Assembly: GCF_019175285.1 (NCBI RefSeq)
Contig: NC_056522.1
Location: 31,064,473 to 31,128,472, forward strand
Length of the DNA stretch: 64,000 bases
From: Sceloporus undulatus
Taxonomy: Eukaryota; Chordata; Lepidosauria; Squamata; Phrynosomatidae
Reading direction: 5' to 3'
The position numbers and the translations under genes were made by a program. Below the pieces are notes generated by a model that was not told where the DNA came from, did not search any database, and saw only the letters and a program-made list of their open reading frames with translations. Of the stretch, positions 12,451 through 23,515 are shown in pieces. Positions within the stretch are counted from its first letter, which is position 1, and each line of letters opens with the position of its first letter.

Positions 12451-12913
12451 CTTTATTTTCCTGTTTCTCACAAGTAACTAAAATAAGCACACTTTTAATT
12501 TCTTTAGTTAATCATCTGAACTGTACAAGTTACTGGCCAGTGGTATGAATCAGTCTGCTCCTATCCACCTCATTGCCACCTCAACAACCATCAGCAGAGT
12601 ACAGAGTACAGCACAACATGATCCAGCATTTGAAGCATGTGTTATTCCTCTTCCACCATACAGAGTAGTGTGCACTCCCCCATTAACTATAAAAGTAACT
12701 AAAATGTACAGTTACACCAGAAAAGGAATGCCATTAAAAGTATGGCATGGGATGCTTCATATGATTGTAATATTCCACATGATATTATAGATAGGAGTGT
12801 TCCTCCTACACAATTGCCTGCAGGAGTTCATGCAGATTTCTAGGCTTACAAGCCAGGAGGGATCATGTGGAGAGGTGAAATCATGCTAGTCTTTTTTCTT
12901 TAAGCCAAAACAA
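12451..12913. other. unique DNA
   Basis: Nothing is recognised. The 81-codon open frame at 12545-12790 has no known motif. Confidence 0.5.

Positions 12914-12942
<29 letters not shown>
12914..12942. repeat. (AT)n microsatellite
   Basis: This is an uninterrupted run of about 14 TA units. Confidence 0.95.
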
Positions 12943-12944
<2 letters not shown>

Positions 12945-13229
12945 CACAATGCAGACTTCATATAAAGGATCTGGCTTATATAACTAGCATCTCTTTGTAA
13001 TCTTCCTAGGTGAACCTGCTGTTGTCCTACATATTTTTACAGGACTCAATGATTGGTGAGTTCTGAAACCTGGGAGAAATGTTGCCGCTGGTAAGTAGTA
13101 CTTTGGGAGCTAAGAAGTACCAATATATATAATACAGAAGTTCATGAAGCCACATAATACAAGACAGGCCTAAATCCAGTTGAAAGTCCCATCGAATGCA
13201 GACCCATTGAATCAAGGAAAGGTAATTAA

Positions 13230-13585
13230 GGTCCATTACAGACCACCCCAAAATGGCGGTCTGCAGGCACCCATTTTAACTCTGGAGGGATGCCGCCGCC
13301 ACTAGACCACGCGACGACCCTCCAGAGTTAAAAGAACCTGGTTTTTCTGGGTTCTTTTACAGGCGCCCAGGTTATGCCGCGAGTGTGCCCATGGCCCACT
13401 CGTGAGATAACAGACGTGCCGGGATGTGTGGACACTATGCATCCGTTACGTGAAAATGGCGGCCAGGACACCACCATCAGGCCGCCACCATTACATACTA
13501 GGGTTCCAGACCATGCAGTTGCTGCGCAGTCCGGAACCCTAGTATCTCCTCTGCCACGCCCCTTTTGGCCCATCTGTCTCGGGTC
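13230..13585. mobile_element. Harbinger-like element, copy 2
   Basis: The ends are GGTCCATTACAGAC at the left and, at the right, CATCTGTCTCGGGTC, degenerate inverted partners. TAA flanks both sides (13227-13229 and 13586-13588), a 3-bp target duplication. Interior hairpins include CTCTGGAGGG/CCCTCCAGAG and an ACTAGGGTTCC inverted pair. Its right flank is a Penelope-like fragment. Confidence 0.72.
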
Positions 13586-13588
13586 TAA

Positions 13589-13792
13589 GTATGCAAAGGG
13601 ATCTTTTAGCATTTTTGAGACAAACTGAAAGAAGATGTTGATAGCATGAGCTATCATAGACTTTAGCATCCATCTGAGGAAGTAGGCTTAAGTCTAAGAA
13701 AGTTCATGCTACAAACTTCTTTCTTTCAGTTAGTCTCAAAGGTGCTACATGATCCCTTTGCATAATGATTTTCCAGAGTATCATGACTATGG
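13589..13792. mobile_element. head-to-head pair of Penelope-like fragments
   Basis: The left half (13589-13655) is the reverse complement of the family: ATGCAAAGGGATC, then GAGACAAACTGAAAGAAG and GCATGAG. The right half (13663-13790) runs forward: CATCTGAGGAAGTAGG, AAGAAAGTTCATGC, GTTAGTCTCAAAGGTGCTAC. The two meet at their CTGAGGA ends. A similar head-to-head pair lies at 48245-48386. Inverted arrangement of copies is known for Penelope-like elements. Confidence 0.6.
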
Positions 13793-13839
13793 AGTTTATC
13801 ATAGGGTATGGATGATGTGCAGAAACTGAATTTAAATTG

Positions 13840-14145
13840 GAAAAAACTCACAAAAGCGGGTAGATTTTCAGATGACATCAGGGGTTAACCAGAACAGAAA
13901 GTGAACAAAACTCACAAAAGCGGATTGATTTTTCACATGATGTAAGGGTTAATGAGCATTAATGCAACATTAACCCAAATAGAAAGTAGATAAAACCTGC
14001 TCCTTTTTACTTTTGGAAAATCCCAAGAGTAAAAAGGAGCGGGCTTTGTCGATTTTCTGTTTTGGTTAATGTCGTGTTATTGCTTATTAACTCCAACATG
14101 TATGAAAATCAACCTGCTTTTGTGTGGGTTTTTTCTAGATTTTTA
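13840..14145. mobile_element. palindromic non-autonomous element
   Basis: The region folds on itself around 14010. GCTCCTTTTTACTTTTGG faces AAGAGTAAAAAGGAGCGGG, with arms extending outward through GTTAATG/CATTAAC words to ACTCACAAAAGCGGG and its complement near 14125. The left arm holds a ~60-bp direct duplication of the ACTCACAAAAGCGG unit. No coding capacity and no clear target duplication. Confidence 0.6.
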
Positions 14146-14356
14146 AATCCTATTCTGCACAGGATCCATTCTGTGTGATAAATTTCTACATCTTTGAGTT
14201 AAATAAGTATTTACGTGTTTAGTTTCCATTGAGCAATTAATTCATTCCATTGGATCAACAGCACTTACATAAGTATTGACTTGTCCAGTTTCCACAAATT
14301 TCTAGCTGAGACCAACAACTGGATTTAAGACAGGAGCATTCCCTTTTATAAAAGGT

Positions 14357-14399
<43 letters not shown>

Positions 14400-15716
14400 T
14401 CTTCAATATTTTCTAGAGCAGGAAAACATAGACTTTTCAGGCAAAGAGGACAAGTTACAAAATATGTAGACTTTTCAAGATATGGCATGAGCTTGTAAGA
14501 TACAACAAACAAGTTACCAAATATATGATTGGTACCGTGTGCCATCAAAATCTGAAGGGTTAACTTTCTGTCCCTACAGACCAGAGTACATATTTTCATA
14601 TGTATATATCACACATTTCCCCATGTTTATTGTTATATTCAAATATACATTCCCTCTTCTTCCAAATAGGAGGGATGTGCATCTAGTAGCTCCCAGTCAT
14701 TATTTAAGCAAGGACCTTCTAGCCGTCAATGCCCATTAAAGAAGTGTCTGTAGCTCTTAGATATACAAAAGCCTAGAGGAAAATGTATTGCTTTAATATG
14801 CACAATGTGAATAAACCTTTTTCATACCAATTTTTCTATTTATTACCAGCAAAGTTTCAAAATCATGTAATTAAAAAAACAAAAACTATGAAGGGTGGCA
14901 GCTCTGCTTAGGTACAAGAGAACAGGGGATTTTAAAATTTCCTTCATTAAAATTATAAACATTTTGCAACCTTGGAAGCCTGTGTTCAAAGAAAATTCAG
15001 AACATTGCCAGTTTCAGAATGCTGTTTCATGAAAGCTAAATATAGCCCACTGTGACCACTTAGTCTTTTGCCTTATGTTTATAGCCAGGGCTGGAATGCA
15101 TTTTTTACTACAGGAATGGAAAGTACAATTTAAGAGATTTCCTGTTATTTTGCAGGTTTTTAAACCACTGGAACATTTTCCCCTTAAATCACAACAGTGA
15201 AGTACCAAAATGCTATTTGAGTGCATGTCATACTTTGTCCCAGCTACAATGGTTAGAACTGTTGCTAGTTTGCCATGTACTTTTCAGTATCCATTGGTAA
15301 CATTGGGCAGAAAGCAATAGTAAAGAATGAATGGTAGGCAGTGATATTTGGGAGAACACCCAGTGTTTAAAGAAATATCTGCAAACGACCCCATGATGAT
15401 TATATTATTTAAAATGCATTTTGCTGTTGGAAAACCAAGGCTGTTAGTATCAGAACAGGATTGTTCTTATGAAAGATGCTAGGTTCAATATTCAGCTGGG
15501 TGGGTACATCAAAGAAGAAAATAGGTACATTTGTATGTTAAGGGAAAAGGAGAATATAGTTCACCAATGCAGTATATGCTTATGAATGCAGATAGGATCT
15601 GATTTAGAAGCAGACAACTTAGGGAACTGCCATGTTTGGTAAGCTCAGGGAATTCCTCTCATCATAGGCTGGCCACTAACTAGGCAAAAGAAGAACAGTT
15701 CATGAGAGCCAGCATA
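14146..15716. other. unique DNA with one microsatellite
   Basis: A (GT)n run of about 20 units is at 14358-14398. Otherwise no gene or repeat family is recognised. Confidence 0.6.
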
Positions 15717-15718
15717 GT

Positions 15719-15760
<42 letters not shown>

Positions 15761-15859
15761 GATTTTATTTATATTTCCCGCCTCTCCCAGAGATCGAGGT
15801 GGGAATACATCAATAAAATGATACAATAGTATAAAAATATGATCAATAAAACACTAATA

Positions 15860-16113
15860 CAGTGGTACCCCGGGTTACGAAATTAATTCGTTCCGCGGTT
15901 AATTTCGTAACCCGAAATACCTTCGTAAGCCGAATTCCCATAGGCGCTAATGGAAAAATAGCTCTCTGCTGCCCTCCGGTGGCGGAAAATAGCGCCGCGG
16001 TTTTTTCGTAACCCGAAGAAACCTTCGTAAGCCGAAGCAATAAATCCCTATGGGATTTTTTCGTATCCCGAAAAATTCGTAACCCGGCGCATTCGTATCC
16101 CGGGGTACCACTG
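15860..16113. mobile_element. TA-flanked Tc1/mariner-type MITE, copy B
   Basis: This 254-bp copy has ends CAGTGGTACCCCGGG and its inverse, flanked by TA at 15858-15859 and 16114-16115. It sits inside the 3' untranslated part of the L2 copy, so it is younger than that L2. Confidence 0.9.
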
Positions 16114-16187
16114 TACTGAATTAACCAACATTTTTATTAGTTCTCTAAAATAACAATCCATCAATTCATGAACAGCTAACAATCATA

Positions 16188-16698
16188 GGCGGGTTACAAA
16201 CTGCCTGTTTTGGGCGGGCTGCACCTCCCCCTTTCCCCGCTGTATCCAGAGCGGCAGCCTCTGAGGCCCTGATCCGCCGCTTCCCCGCAGCCTGAAAAGG
16301 GGTGTCCCTGGGGCTTCAAGCTCCAAGGACACCCCGCGGCGGCGGGGAGGAGGAGAAAGGGGCCGCTTGGCCCCTTTCTCCTTTGGTCCGCTGGGTGCAG
16401 CCGTGTGAAGGCTGTGCCCAGCGGACCAAACCAGGAAGGAGCTCCGAAACAGAGCTCCTTCCTGCTCCGCGCTAAGGGTGCACTAAGCGGCCTGGCATGG
16501 GGCGAGGATGTCACGTCCGCGCCGCCCCTTATAGGGGCGGCGCGGCCGTGACGTCCTCATGGCGGCGGCCGTGTGGAATGGCTGTCGCCATTTTGTGCGC
16601 ACGGAGTGCGCACTAGGGTTAGGGGGTGTGGAAGCACCGCCCCTTTCTAACCCTAGTACGCGCTCCGCGCATACTTTCTAGCCCGTCTGTAACGGGCC
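16188..16698. mobile_element. Harbinger-like element, copy 3 (long interior)
   Basis: Its ends are GGCGGGTTACAAACTGCC and GCCCGTCTGTAACGGGCC. The 511-bp length comes from a GC-rich interior with several hairpins (for example GTGTCCCTGGGG and CTCCAAGGACACC) shared with copy 6 at 35892-36428. An inverted pair contains ACTAGGGTTAGGG (about 16612) and TAACCCTAGTA (about 16660). It interrupts the L2 copy. Confidence 0.72.
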
Positions 16699-17304
16699 AA
16701 TGTCAGGAGTGGAGCAATCATCATAACCTTTTAAGTGGAGTTTGGTGGATAAGCCCACTGGAAGAGATCCATCTTAAGTGCCTTTTTAAAGGCCTCTAAG
16801 GTATTTATAAGACGGATCTCTTCTGGTAGGCTATTCCATAATTTTGAAACCGCAGCAGTAAATGCCCTATGGGAAGTTGTCATTAACTTAGTATTATGAT
16901 GTTCCAATAAATACTTCCTTGACGTTCTGAGAGTGTGGGGCAGATTGTGTAGGGAGAGGCATTCCCACAAGTAACTCAGGCCCAAGCCATGTAGGGCTTT
17001 AAAGGTAATAACCAACACCTTGTATTGCGCCCGGAAGCTAATTGGCAGCCAGTGAAGAGATTTCAGTATTGGTGTTGTATGGTCAAGCCTAGATGTTCCG
17101 GTGACCAATTTGGCTGCTGCATTTTGAACCAATTGAATCTTCCGAATTTGGTACATGGGTAGCCTCAAGTAGAGCGCATTACAGAAATCTAAACGAGAGA
17201 TTACCAGTGCATGTACCACTGCTTCAAGATCCTTTTGGTCCAGGTAGGGACGCAGTTGGCGTATCAACCAAAGCTGATACCAAGCACTCCTGGCCATCAC
17301 GTCT

Positions 17305-17520
17305 ATTTGAGCATTGCACTAGAACACTGAGAGAACAAGGTTTGAATCCCTGGTCAGCCACAGAAACCCACTGGGTGATCTTGGGCATGTCACATTCTCT
17401 CAGCCTCAGAGAATGATAATGGGAAACCCCCTCTGAAGAAATGTGCCAAGAAAACACCATAATAGGTTCGCCTTAGGGTCACCATATGTCAGAAATGACT
17501 TGAAGGCATGCAACAACAAC
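17305..17520 (+). repeat. tRNA-headed SINE with CAA tail
   Basis: The head has a tRNA-like B box, AAGGTTTGAATCCC, followed by ACTGGGTGATCTTGGGC. The body GGGAAACCCCCTCTGAAGAA leads to GACTTGAAGGCATG and a CAACAACAAC tail. This is the forward orientation of the family seen reversed at 645-835. Confidence 0.8.
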
Positions 17521-17600
17521 AGCTGCCTCTCTCCAAGGCACCAGGTGGGATACAGCATATATTAAAATACAATATATAACTTATCACTGAATAGATAAAC

Positions 17601-17963
17601 CAGGGGTAGGCAACCTTATTGAGCCGGGGGCCGGGTTGCTGTCCCTCAGACAACTGGGGGGCCGAAGCCAAAAAATAAATAATTAAATAATTTTTTAAAA
17701 AATTAAATATATAAATAAACCAGGACAAATGTAGGACAAAATTTTCAAATGGAAGACACTTTTTTAAAAAAAAAATGGAGGACACGTGAAAAAATTTGCT
17801 GATTTTTTAAAAAATGTTAATATAAATGCATGTTTCTGAGGCTTCTATAGACAATTGCCCCCCAAAGGCCCTGGTGGCAATCGGCAGCAGGACCAGGCTG
17901 GGGCCAGTCCCAAGGCCTTGCCGGGCCGCATCCGGCCCACGGGCCGCAGGTTGCCTACCCCTG
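17601..17963. mobile_element. hAT non-autonomous element with perfect TSD
   Basis: Ends are CAGGGGTAGGCAACCT and the exact inverse AGGTTGCCTACCCCTG. Both flanks read AGATAAAC (17593-17600 and 17964-17971), a perfect 8-bp duplication diagnostic of hAT. The 363-bp interior has two GC-rich ends around an AT-rich centre. A longer sister copy is at 32812-33268. Confidence 0.95.
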
Positions 17964-18098
17964 AGATAAACCATTGAATAAATAAACATAGAATTAAAAC
18001 AACCATTTAATTTTAAATCATTATATTTTAATTTGCATGATTTTAAATTCATAATTTAAAGTAGCCTCAGTAGGCCTGCTTGAAGAAATAGGTGTGTG

Positions 18099-18101
<3 letters not shown>

Positions 18102-18146
<45 letters not shown>
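18102..18146. repeat. (TA)n microsatellite
   Basis: This is about 22 uninterrupted TA units. Confidence 0.95.
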
Positions 18147-18148
<2 letters not shown>

Positions 18149-18159
18149 CAGACAGCATG

Positions 18160-18395
18160 TTTAGCTGTCAAATTTCTCCCAATAGGTCATTCCACAGTCT
18201 AGGGACAGCTGGCAAAAATGTGCTCTGGATGACAGTTGCCAGTCTAGTTTTGGCTAGTTGAAATAAATGTGCTTCAGAGGTTTGAGTGTACTGGGCAGAT
18301 TATATGGAAGGAGGCAATCTGGTAGGATATGTGGACCCAAACCATGTGCATTTTAAAGGTAATAACCAACACATTCAGCCATTTATGGTGATCCA
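18160..18395 (-). mobile_element. L2 LINE fragment
   Basis: Reversed L2 polymerase C-terminal sequence: words such as GGTCATTCCACAGTCTAGGG, GGACCCAAACCATGTG and AAAGGTAATAACCAACAC parallel the L2 copies at 16790-17010 and 25200-25400. The frame is decayed. Confidence 0.75.
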
Positions 18396-19135
18396 TTTTT
18401 GTTTATAGATTAAATTTGTCAGTTTGATTAAGTTTGCAAGGTATAAGTGGCCACCTTAAATCCAGATACTGCTGGTACAGTCTTAGTCCAACTTTCATTT
18501 CAAAAACATACATGGAAACACTTCCCCGACAACTTTACCAAATGAAAATGGTGGGGAGGAAAGGAGGAATCCAGTTTTTGTTATGCTAAATTCAAAGTGT
18601 GTCTCCAGGGCACAAAACTCTATGGAGGGCAACCAACATACAAGCTAAAGAAACCAAACATAAAAAAAACCCTTAAAAAAACTAAACTAAATTATACTAA
18701 ACTAAAAAAACCTCAACAGAGAAGAAGCACAATTAACAAGGCAATGAATAATTGCAATCTTAGGAAACTTATTGTTTTGACAAAACCAGCAGAAATATAG
18801 TCTAAAATGAGTCAGAAATAGTCCAGATTCTAAAAAGAAATATTATGTGCCCTTGGCTATTGCAAGTATGGGTGGGCAAGTATGACAGTCCCAGTGCTCA
18901 TTCCCTCTTACTTTTAAACCATTTTGGGATTCGTCTTCACTCCATGTTGGTAAATCAATTCCAAAGAGTCTGTTGTTTTCACTGTGAAAGTGGATTTTTT
19001 TCATTATCCCCTTGTAGTCACTTCTTTTTTGGCACTATTGTCATCCCCATTAGTTTGCACCACTTCAAAATGCATGTCAATTATCTGTGTGTCATCAGTG
19101 AAGTAAGTGGCAGCCCGGCAGCCCGGCTTGGAAAC

Positions 19136-19183
<48 letters not shown>

Positions 19184-19700
19184 TTTTGATTCATTGGTTT
19201 TGCAACGACTTACCTCACTGATTGCAAGTAGTTGCAAAATTAATTAATCAAATCTTCTATCAATTTTTTTTTTAAAAAAAATATCATGCACCCACAGGTC
19301 ACACCACAAGCACAAAGGCAGTGCTGAGGGAGGGGGGAATGGGGATCTACCAAAAACTGAGGATTGATGGTAAACACCCTTCTGCCATTAGTCCCTACCC
19401 TCCAGAATTATTTGATTCCAATCTGTCATTCCCATTTGCTGAACATGCTACAGAATCAATTCTTTCCAAAAGAACCACTAAAAAACTAATGTCTGGAAAA
19501 ACTGGGTTTTTTCCTGTTTTCCTCACTTTAGTGCAACAGAAATCAATCAAAGTAGGATCGGAACCGGTTCCAAATGGGAATGATGGTCAAATAAACTGAT
19601 TAGCAAATTGTTTTAAATCATAGTGAGTCCCCAGGATTTAATTCCCACCTCCCAGGATCTTTGGGGACTTCATAGACAGCCAAGAAACAAAAAGAGCAAA
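18396..19700. other. unique DNA with a GATA microsatellite
   Basis: A (GATA)n tract of about 12 units is at 19136-19183. Otherwise nothing is recognised; the open frames are short and simple in composition. Confidence 0.6.
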
Positions 19701-19705
19701 ACAAA

Positions 19706-19905
19706 TTATGGTCCTACAATTCCACTTTAATTACCACGACAACATTCTACAGGATCCTGGGATTAGCAGTTTAGAGCTGTGTATTTAGAAATCTCAGCGA
19801 GATAGTTCTACTGCTTCACCTAATAAACCCCGCGATTCCCAAGCTTGCAACCATGGTAGTTAAAGTGATGTTGTAGTGAAATAAGTGTGTAGTGTTAAAG
19901 GGCCC
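19706..19905. mobile_element. palindromic MITE-like repeat
   Basis: CTACAATTCCACTTTAATTACCA at the left faces TGGTAGTTAAAGTGATGTTG at the right, with GGATCCTGGGATT and GCGATTCCCAAG inside. The layout resembles the small palindromic MITEs abundant at 45-51 kb and the fragment near 35250. The superfamily is unknown. Confidence 0.5.
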
Positions 19906-20002
19906 CAGAAATGGCCAGAGCTTCCTTTCTGGTTTTGAAAGATGGGCTTTTGTAGTGATGTTAAAACAGTGGCAGAGTTCCAGCAATCTATATAAATGGT
20001 GC

Positions 20003-20330
20003 GAGAGAGACTGTCCAAAAAGGATGGTCTCCCGGCACCTAGTTTTGGTCCGCGGGGAATCCGCACCCTCCAGACCATGGGACTTCCCCGTGGACCAAAA
20101 AGAACCCGTGAAAAGCGGATTCTTCTTGTGACACCATTATGATGTTGCAGTGAGCCAATGGCACACTACGACGTCATAATGGTGCCGTAACGTGCGGACG
20201 CTATGCAAGAGCACGTGATGAGGGCGCCGCCATTTTGACGCCCTCGTAACGTGAGAGGGACGAGAGTGTCTAGAAGCGCTGCCCTTCGCACATGACGAGG
20301 GTGTCCTATCCTGTCCGTCTGGACCAGGCC
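20003..20330. mobile_element. Harbinger-like element, copy 4
   Basis: The right end reads GTCCGTCTGGACCAGGCC; the left end around 20003 is diverged. Interior words ACGTCATAATGGTGCCG, GGACGCTATGC and GCGCCGCCATTTTGACGCCC match copies 5 and 8, and GGTCCGCGGGG pairs with CCCGTGGACC. Left boundary is approximate. Confidence 0.62.
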
Positions 20331-20544
20331 AAATGTGAATTACAGCTTTTTCCTCTTTTTTTTGGACCAGATAAAAAGGAAACCTAGTGAATTTAGAAGG
20401 TCAAAGACTAAACTTTGCCCACCTCACCATAGAATAACACAAGGGAAATGATAAGAAGATATATGTGTCTGCATATTGAAAGAGAAAAACATCCTGCATT
20501 TTCATAGTCCTTTTAAACTTGTCCAGCTAATAGAAGAAGTTTGA

Positions 20545-20895
20545 GACAAGAAGCAATATTTATTTATTTATTTATTTAGGTATTTATATCCCGCCCTTCA
20601 TCGCTAATGGCTCTCAGGGCGGCTTACATTTATTATTTTTTAACCAGACAGTTCCCTGCCCGCAGGCTTATAATCTAAAAGACACGACACAAAAGGAGAA
20701 GGGAATGGTGAGGGGAGGAGGGGATCAGGTCCAGCATTCTTCTCTCCCTCTGAGGCCTGGACCAAGGCAGATGGACCAGAGGGAGGACTCTGCTTCTTCC
20801 AGGCAGACAGTTGGACCTCGCCTGCCTCTCTCTCTCTCCTTCAAGATGGTGGCTGAAGGGAGGGCTAGTCTTCTTCTAGGCATATATTAATCGGG
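20545..20895 (-). mobile_element. LINE (L2/CR1-type) 3' tail
   Basis: A TTTA repeat run is followed by TATTTATATCCCGCCCTTC and CTCTCAGGGCGGCTTAC, the reversed terminal region of an L2-type LINE, then CAGACAGTTCCCTGCCCGCA. No polymerase frame remains. Confidence 0.65.
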
Positions 20896-21389
20896 AGTCA
20901 CACCCTCTCTTGGTGGTCAAGAACAATATCTGGTTTCCCTTTGGTGAAAAGAAGATGTATAGAAGGTGTGTGTAGTGTCACTTGACCTTTCCTGGTTTTG
21001 TTATTGCTGAAAAACCAACCCTCTTTCCATTTGGATAGAGTTTCCCATACAGTTTGAAACATATCTCCAGGAGGACATTCTGCTGTCTAAGGCAGAGCAG
21101 CAAGTGGTGTCCTAAGTCACCCTAATGATTTACATGTGCATAGTTATGCAATGGTAGTCAAGCCATTTTGGCATCTAAGGAAGAAAATCCCACAACACCT
21201 CTCCTAATGCTTGGCAGTAAAAACACAGCAATAATATGATTAATATAATTAATATATAATAATATACAATAATATTTTAATAAATAATATCATATAATAA
21301 TAAGTAATATAATATAATATTTAACATATATTAATACAATTAACAATTTGCTACCTTCTTATGACACACAGTAAAAGTATCTAAGAACT
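20896..21389. other. unique DNA, AT-rich at the right
   Basis: No gene is seen. From about 21235 to 21345 the sequence is an imperfect TAATAT simple repeat. Confidence 0.55.
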
Positions 21390-21725
21390 TTATCACATGG
21401 AGAAAATCAGGGATTTAAACATGGATTATCCCGTGAAAATCGCACAATTGAGATTAACATTTTCACACGTTAGTGCGATTAAAGTGCCATTTTCCCAATC
21501 TCGATTAACATTTTGATACACATTGTGATTAAAGAACTCTTTTCCTGGGAATAAACAGGCAATAAAAAGCAACAAATCATTCACGGAAATGATTTGTTGC
21601 TGTTTATTGCCTGTTTATTCCTAGGATAACAGCTCTTTAATCACGATGTGTATGAAAATGTTAATCAAGATTGCGCAATTTTCACAGGATAATGGGTGTT
21701 TAAATCCCCAATTTTCCTTTGATAG
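21390..21725. mobile_element. long hairpin (palindromic) transposon relic
   Basis: Two arms of about 165 bp meet near 21588 (CAAATCATTCACGG facing GAAATGATTTG). Arm words include GCACAATTGAGATTAACATT at the left and AATGTTAATCAAGATTGCGC at the right; outer ends are TATCACATGG and CCTTTGATAG. The whole unit could fold as one hairpin. It has no coding capacity and no clear target duplication. Confidence 0.75.
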
Positions 21726-21799
21726 CTACTTTAATATTATGGCCAAACCAAAACATTTATTTTAGTCCCCTCAGAATGCCTTCCGATCATTCATAAGCA

Positions 21800-22159
21800 G
21801 GGACAGACCGTCCAAAAAGGACAGTCTCCCGGCGCCCAGCTTTGGTCCGCGGGGAAGCCACAGTCTCCAGACTGCGTCCCGCAGTCCCGTCTCTGCAGAC
21901 CAAAATGAACCCACAAAAAGCAGGTTATTCTTGCAGCACCATTATGACACCGCAATGTGCCAATGGCGCACTTGCAACATCACAATGGTGACACGACGTG
22001 TGGACGCTAGGCGTCCATCACATAATGATGGTGGTGCCCATCTGTATAGGGCGCCGCCATTTTGATGCCCTCAACACGTGCGAGGGGCAAGGGGCGTCCA
22101 GAAGCACTGCCCCTCGCATATGATGAAGGTGCCCTATCACGCCCATCTAGATTGGACCA
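21800..22159. mobile_element. Harbinger-like element, copy 5
   Basis: The left end GGGACAGACCGTCC and right end GCCCATCTAGATTGGACC are diverged inverted repeats. The interior (GGTCCGCGGGGAAGCC, GACGTGTGGACGCTAGGC, GCGCCGCCATTTTGATGCCC) matches copies 4 and 8. Boundaries are approximate. Confidence 0.65.
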
Positions 22160-22189
22160 TAGATAAGCATATAAAAACCCCATTGGATT

Positions 22190-22862
22190 GTTCACAAAGT
22201 ACCTTTGTGAACAATGTAACTATTGTTCAAGGTTTTAATCTATTATTAGGTAGACTTTTAACTGATATAGTTGCTAAACCAAAGGAGTGCTCACCAATGG
22301 TTCCTATTCACTCAAGTGATATCCATTCAGCAAAGGAATGGACTGTCTCAGAGAGTGAAGGTCTTTAAAACCTCACTGGAGGTCTTAAAAAGAAGTTGGA
22401 TAGAAATATTTTAGGATTCTTTAATTGTGTATTCATGCATGGTAGGAGGTTGGACTAGATTGCCCTCACAGTCCCTTCCAACTCTATGATTCTATGATGC
22501 TATATTTACTTGTGATTTACCTACTGTTTGGATAGAATTGTTTGATTCATGATTTAAAAAGAAATATATCTATTTCTAAGAAATGTATCTATTTCTCCCA
22601 CTTAATTTTCTCAACATCTAATGATATATTTTTCTGTAGTACACTTTAAAATGGGCTAACGGCATGCATATCATACACGTGCTGGTTTTAACTGTGTTTT
22701 AACTTATGCTTTAATATTAATAATGTTTACTCATTTTTAAACATTTGTAAATAAATGCTTTTACTTCTGTCTTTTAAAATTATTTCAGAATTACTGTAAG
22801 CTGCCTTGAATCTCATTGTGAGAGAAAAGCAGGATATAAATCCTTTAAATAAATAAATAAAT
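22190..22862 (+). mobile_element. CR1-like LINE tail pieces
   Basis: At 22310-22500 the run GGAGGTCTTAAAAAGAAGTTGG, then GGTAGGAGGTTGGACTAGAT and TTCCAACTCTATGATTCTAT, is the standard 3' end of a CR1-like LINE. At 22795-22862 another tail reads CTGTAAGCTGCCTTGAATC and GCAGGATATAAATCC before an AAAT repeat. Frames are decayed. Confidence 0.65.
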
Positions 22863-23283
22863 AAATGTTAAGAAATATAATCTACCAAAGCAGGTTTCCT
22901 TTCATCTGAAGATTCTCTGTAACTGCTCAGTGGCATTGCCTCAAGAAGTCATCATTCAGAAACATATATTAACCAAGTGCTTCCTATATGGTATAATTTA
23001 TGGAATTCAGAGTCCAAGATTTGCAAAGTCTCCCCTCCTCAACAACATTCACTGTGTGTTCAGAGACTCTCTGTGAAATCTAAACAGGTCAACTAATGTC
23101 AGCCCTTATCTGCCTGTGTGAACTTCTGATACAACATCAGAGAAAATCTGTCACTTCCTGCTGGATTTCCCATATAGCTTTTGGTGCTGATAGGACTATA
23201 TCTGTTCTAATTACAGCTTAATTATTTGTCAAATTTATATCCCACTTTTCCACAAAAAATAAATCTCAATGCAGCTAACAACA
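22863..23283. other. unique DNA
   Basis: Nothing is recognised. Confidence 0.5.
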
Positions 23284-23515
23284 TGTGTATATGTGCCTTG
23301 AAGTTGCCTGTTGACTTATGGTGACTCACCTGAATTTCATAGGGTTTTCTTTAGGCAAGGAATACTCAGAGGTGCTTTTGCCAGTTCCCTCCACTGAAAT
23401 ATAGCCCACAATGCCTGACATTCAACTGAAGTACCATCCAAGACTGTTCCTGCCTAGCTTCTAAGATCTGATTGGATCTGCTGCCTTCAGTGCCAAGTTA
23501 TCAGTAATAAAACAC
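23284..23515 (-). repeat. 5S-rRNA-derived SINE, reversed
   Basis: Read on the - strand, the right part gives AGATCTTAGAAGCTAGGCAG followed by TTGGATGGTACTTC, matching the 5S rRNA order GATCTCGGAAGCTAAGCAGG then TTGGATGGGAGACC. The body at the left (GCCTTGAAGTTGCCTGTTG, TAGGGTTTTCTTTAGGC) is the same as in the tRNA-headed SINEs, so the two heads share one body. Confidence 0.78.

Larger units (their letters stand above)
15717..17300 (-). mobile_element. L2 LINE 3' end, split by two DNA transposons
   Basis: An (AAT)n tail (15717-15760) and GATTTTATTTATATTTCCCG give the 3' end. On the - strand 16731-17300 encodes 189 codons with LIRQLRPYLDQKDLEAVVHA, then LHWLPISFRAQYKVLVITFK and AFTAAVSKLWNSLPEEIR, the C-terminal region of L2 polymerases. 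The parts between are separated by a TA-flanked MITE (15860-16113) and a Harbinger-like element (16188-16698). The copy is 5'-truncated and has no catalytic core. Confidence 0.9.
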
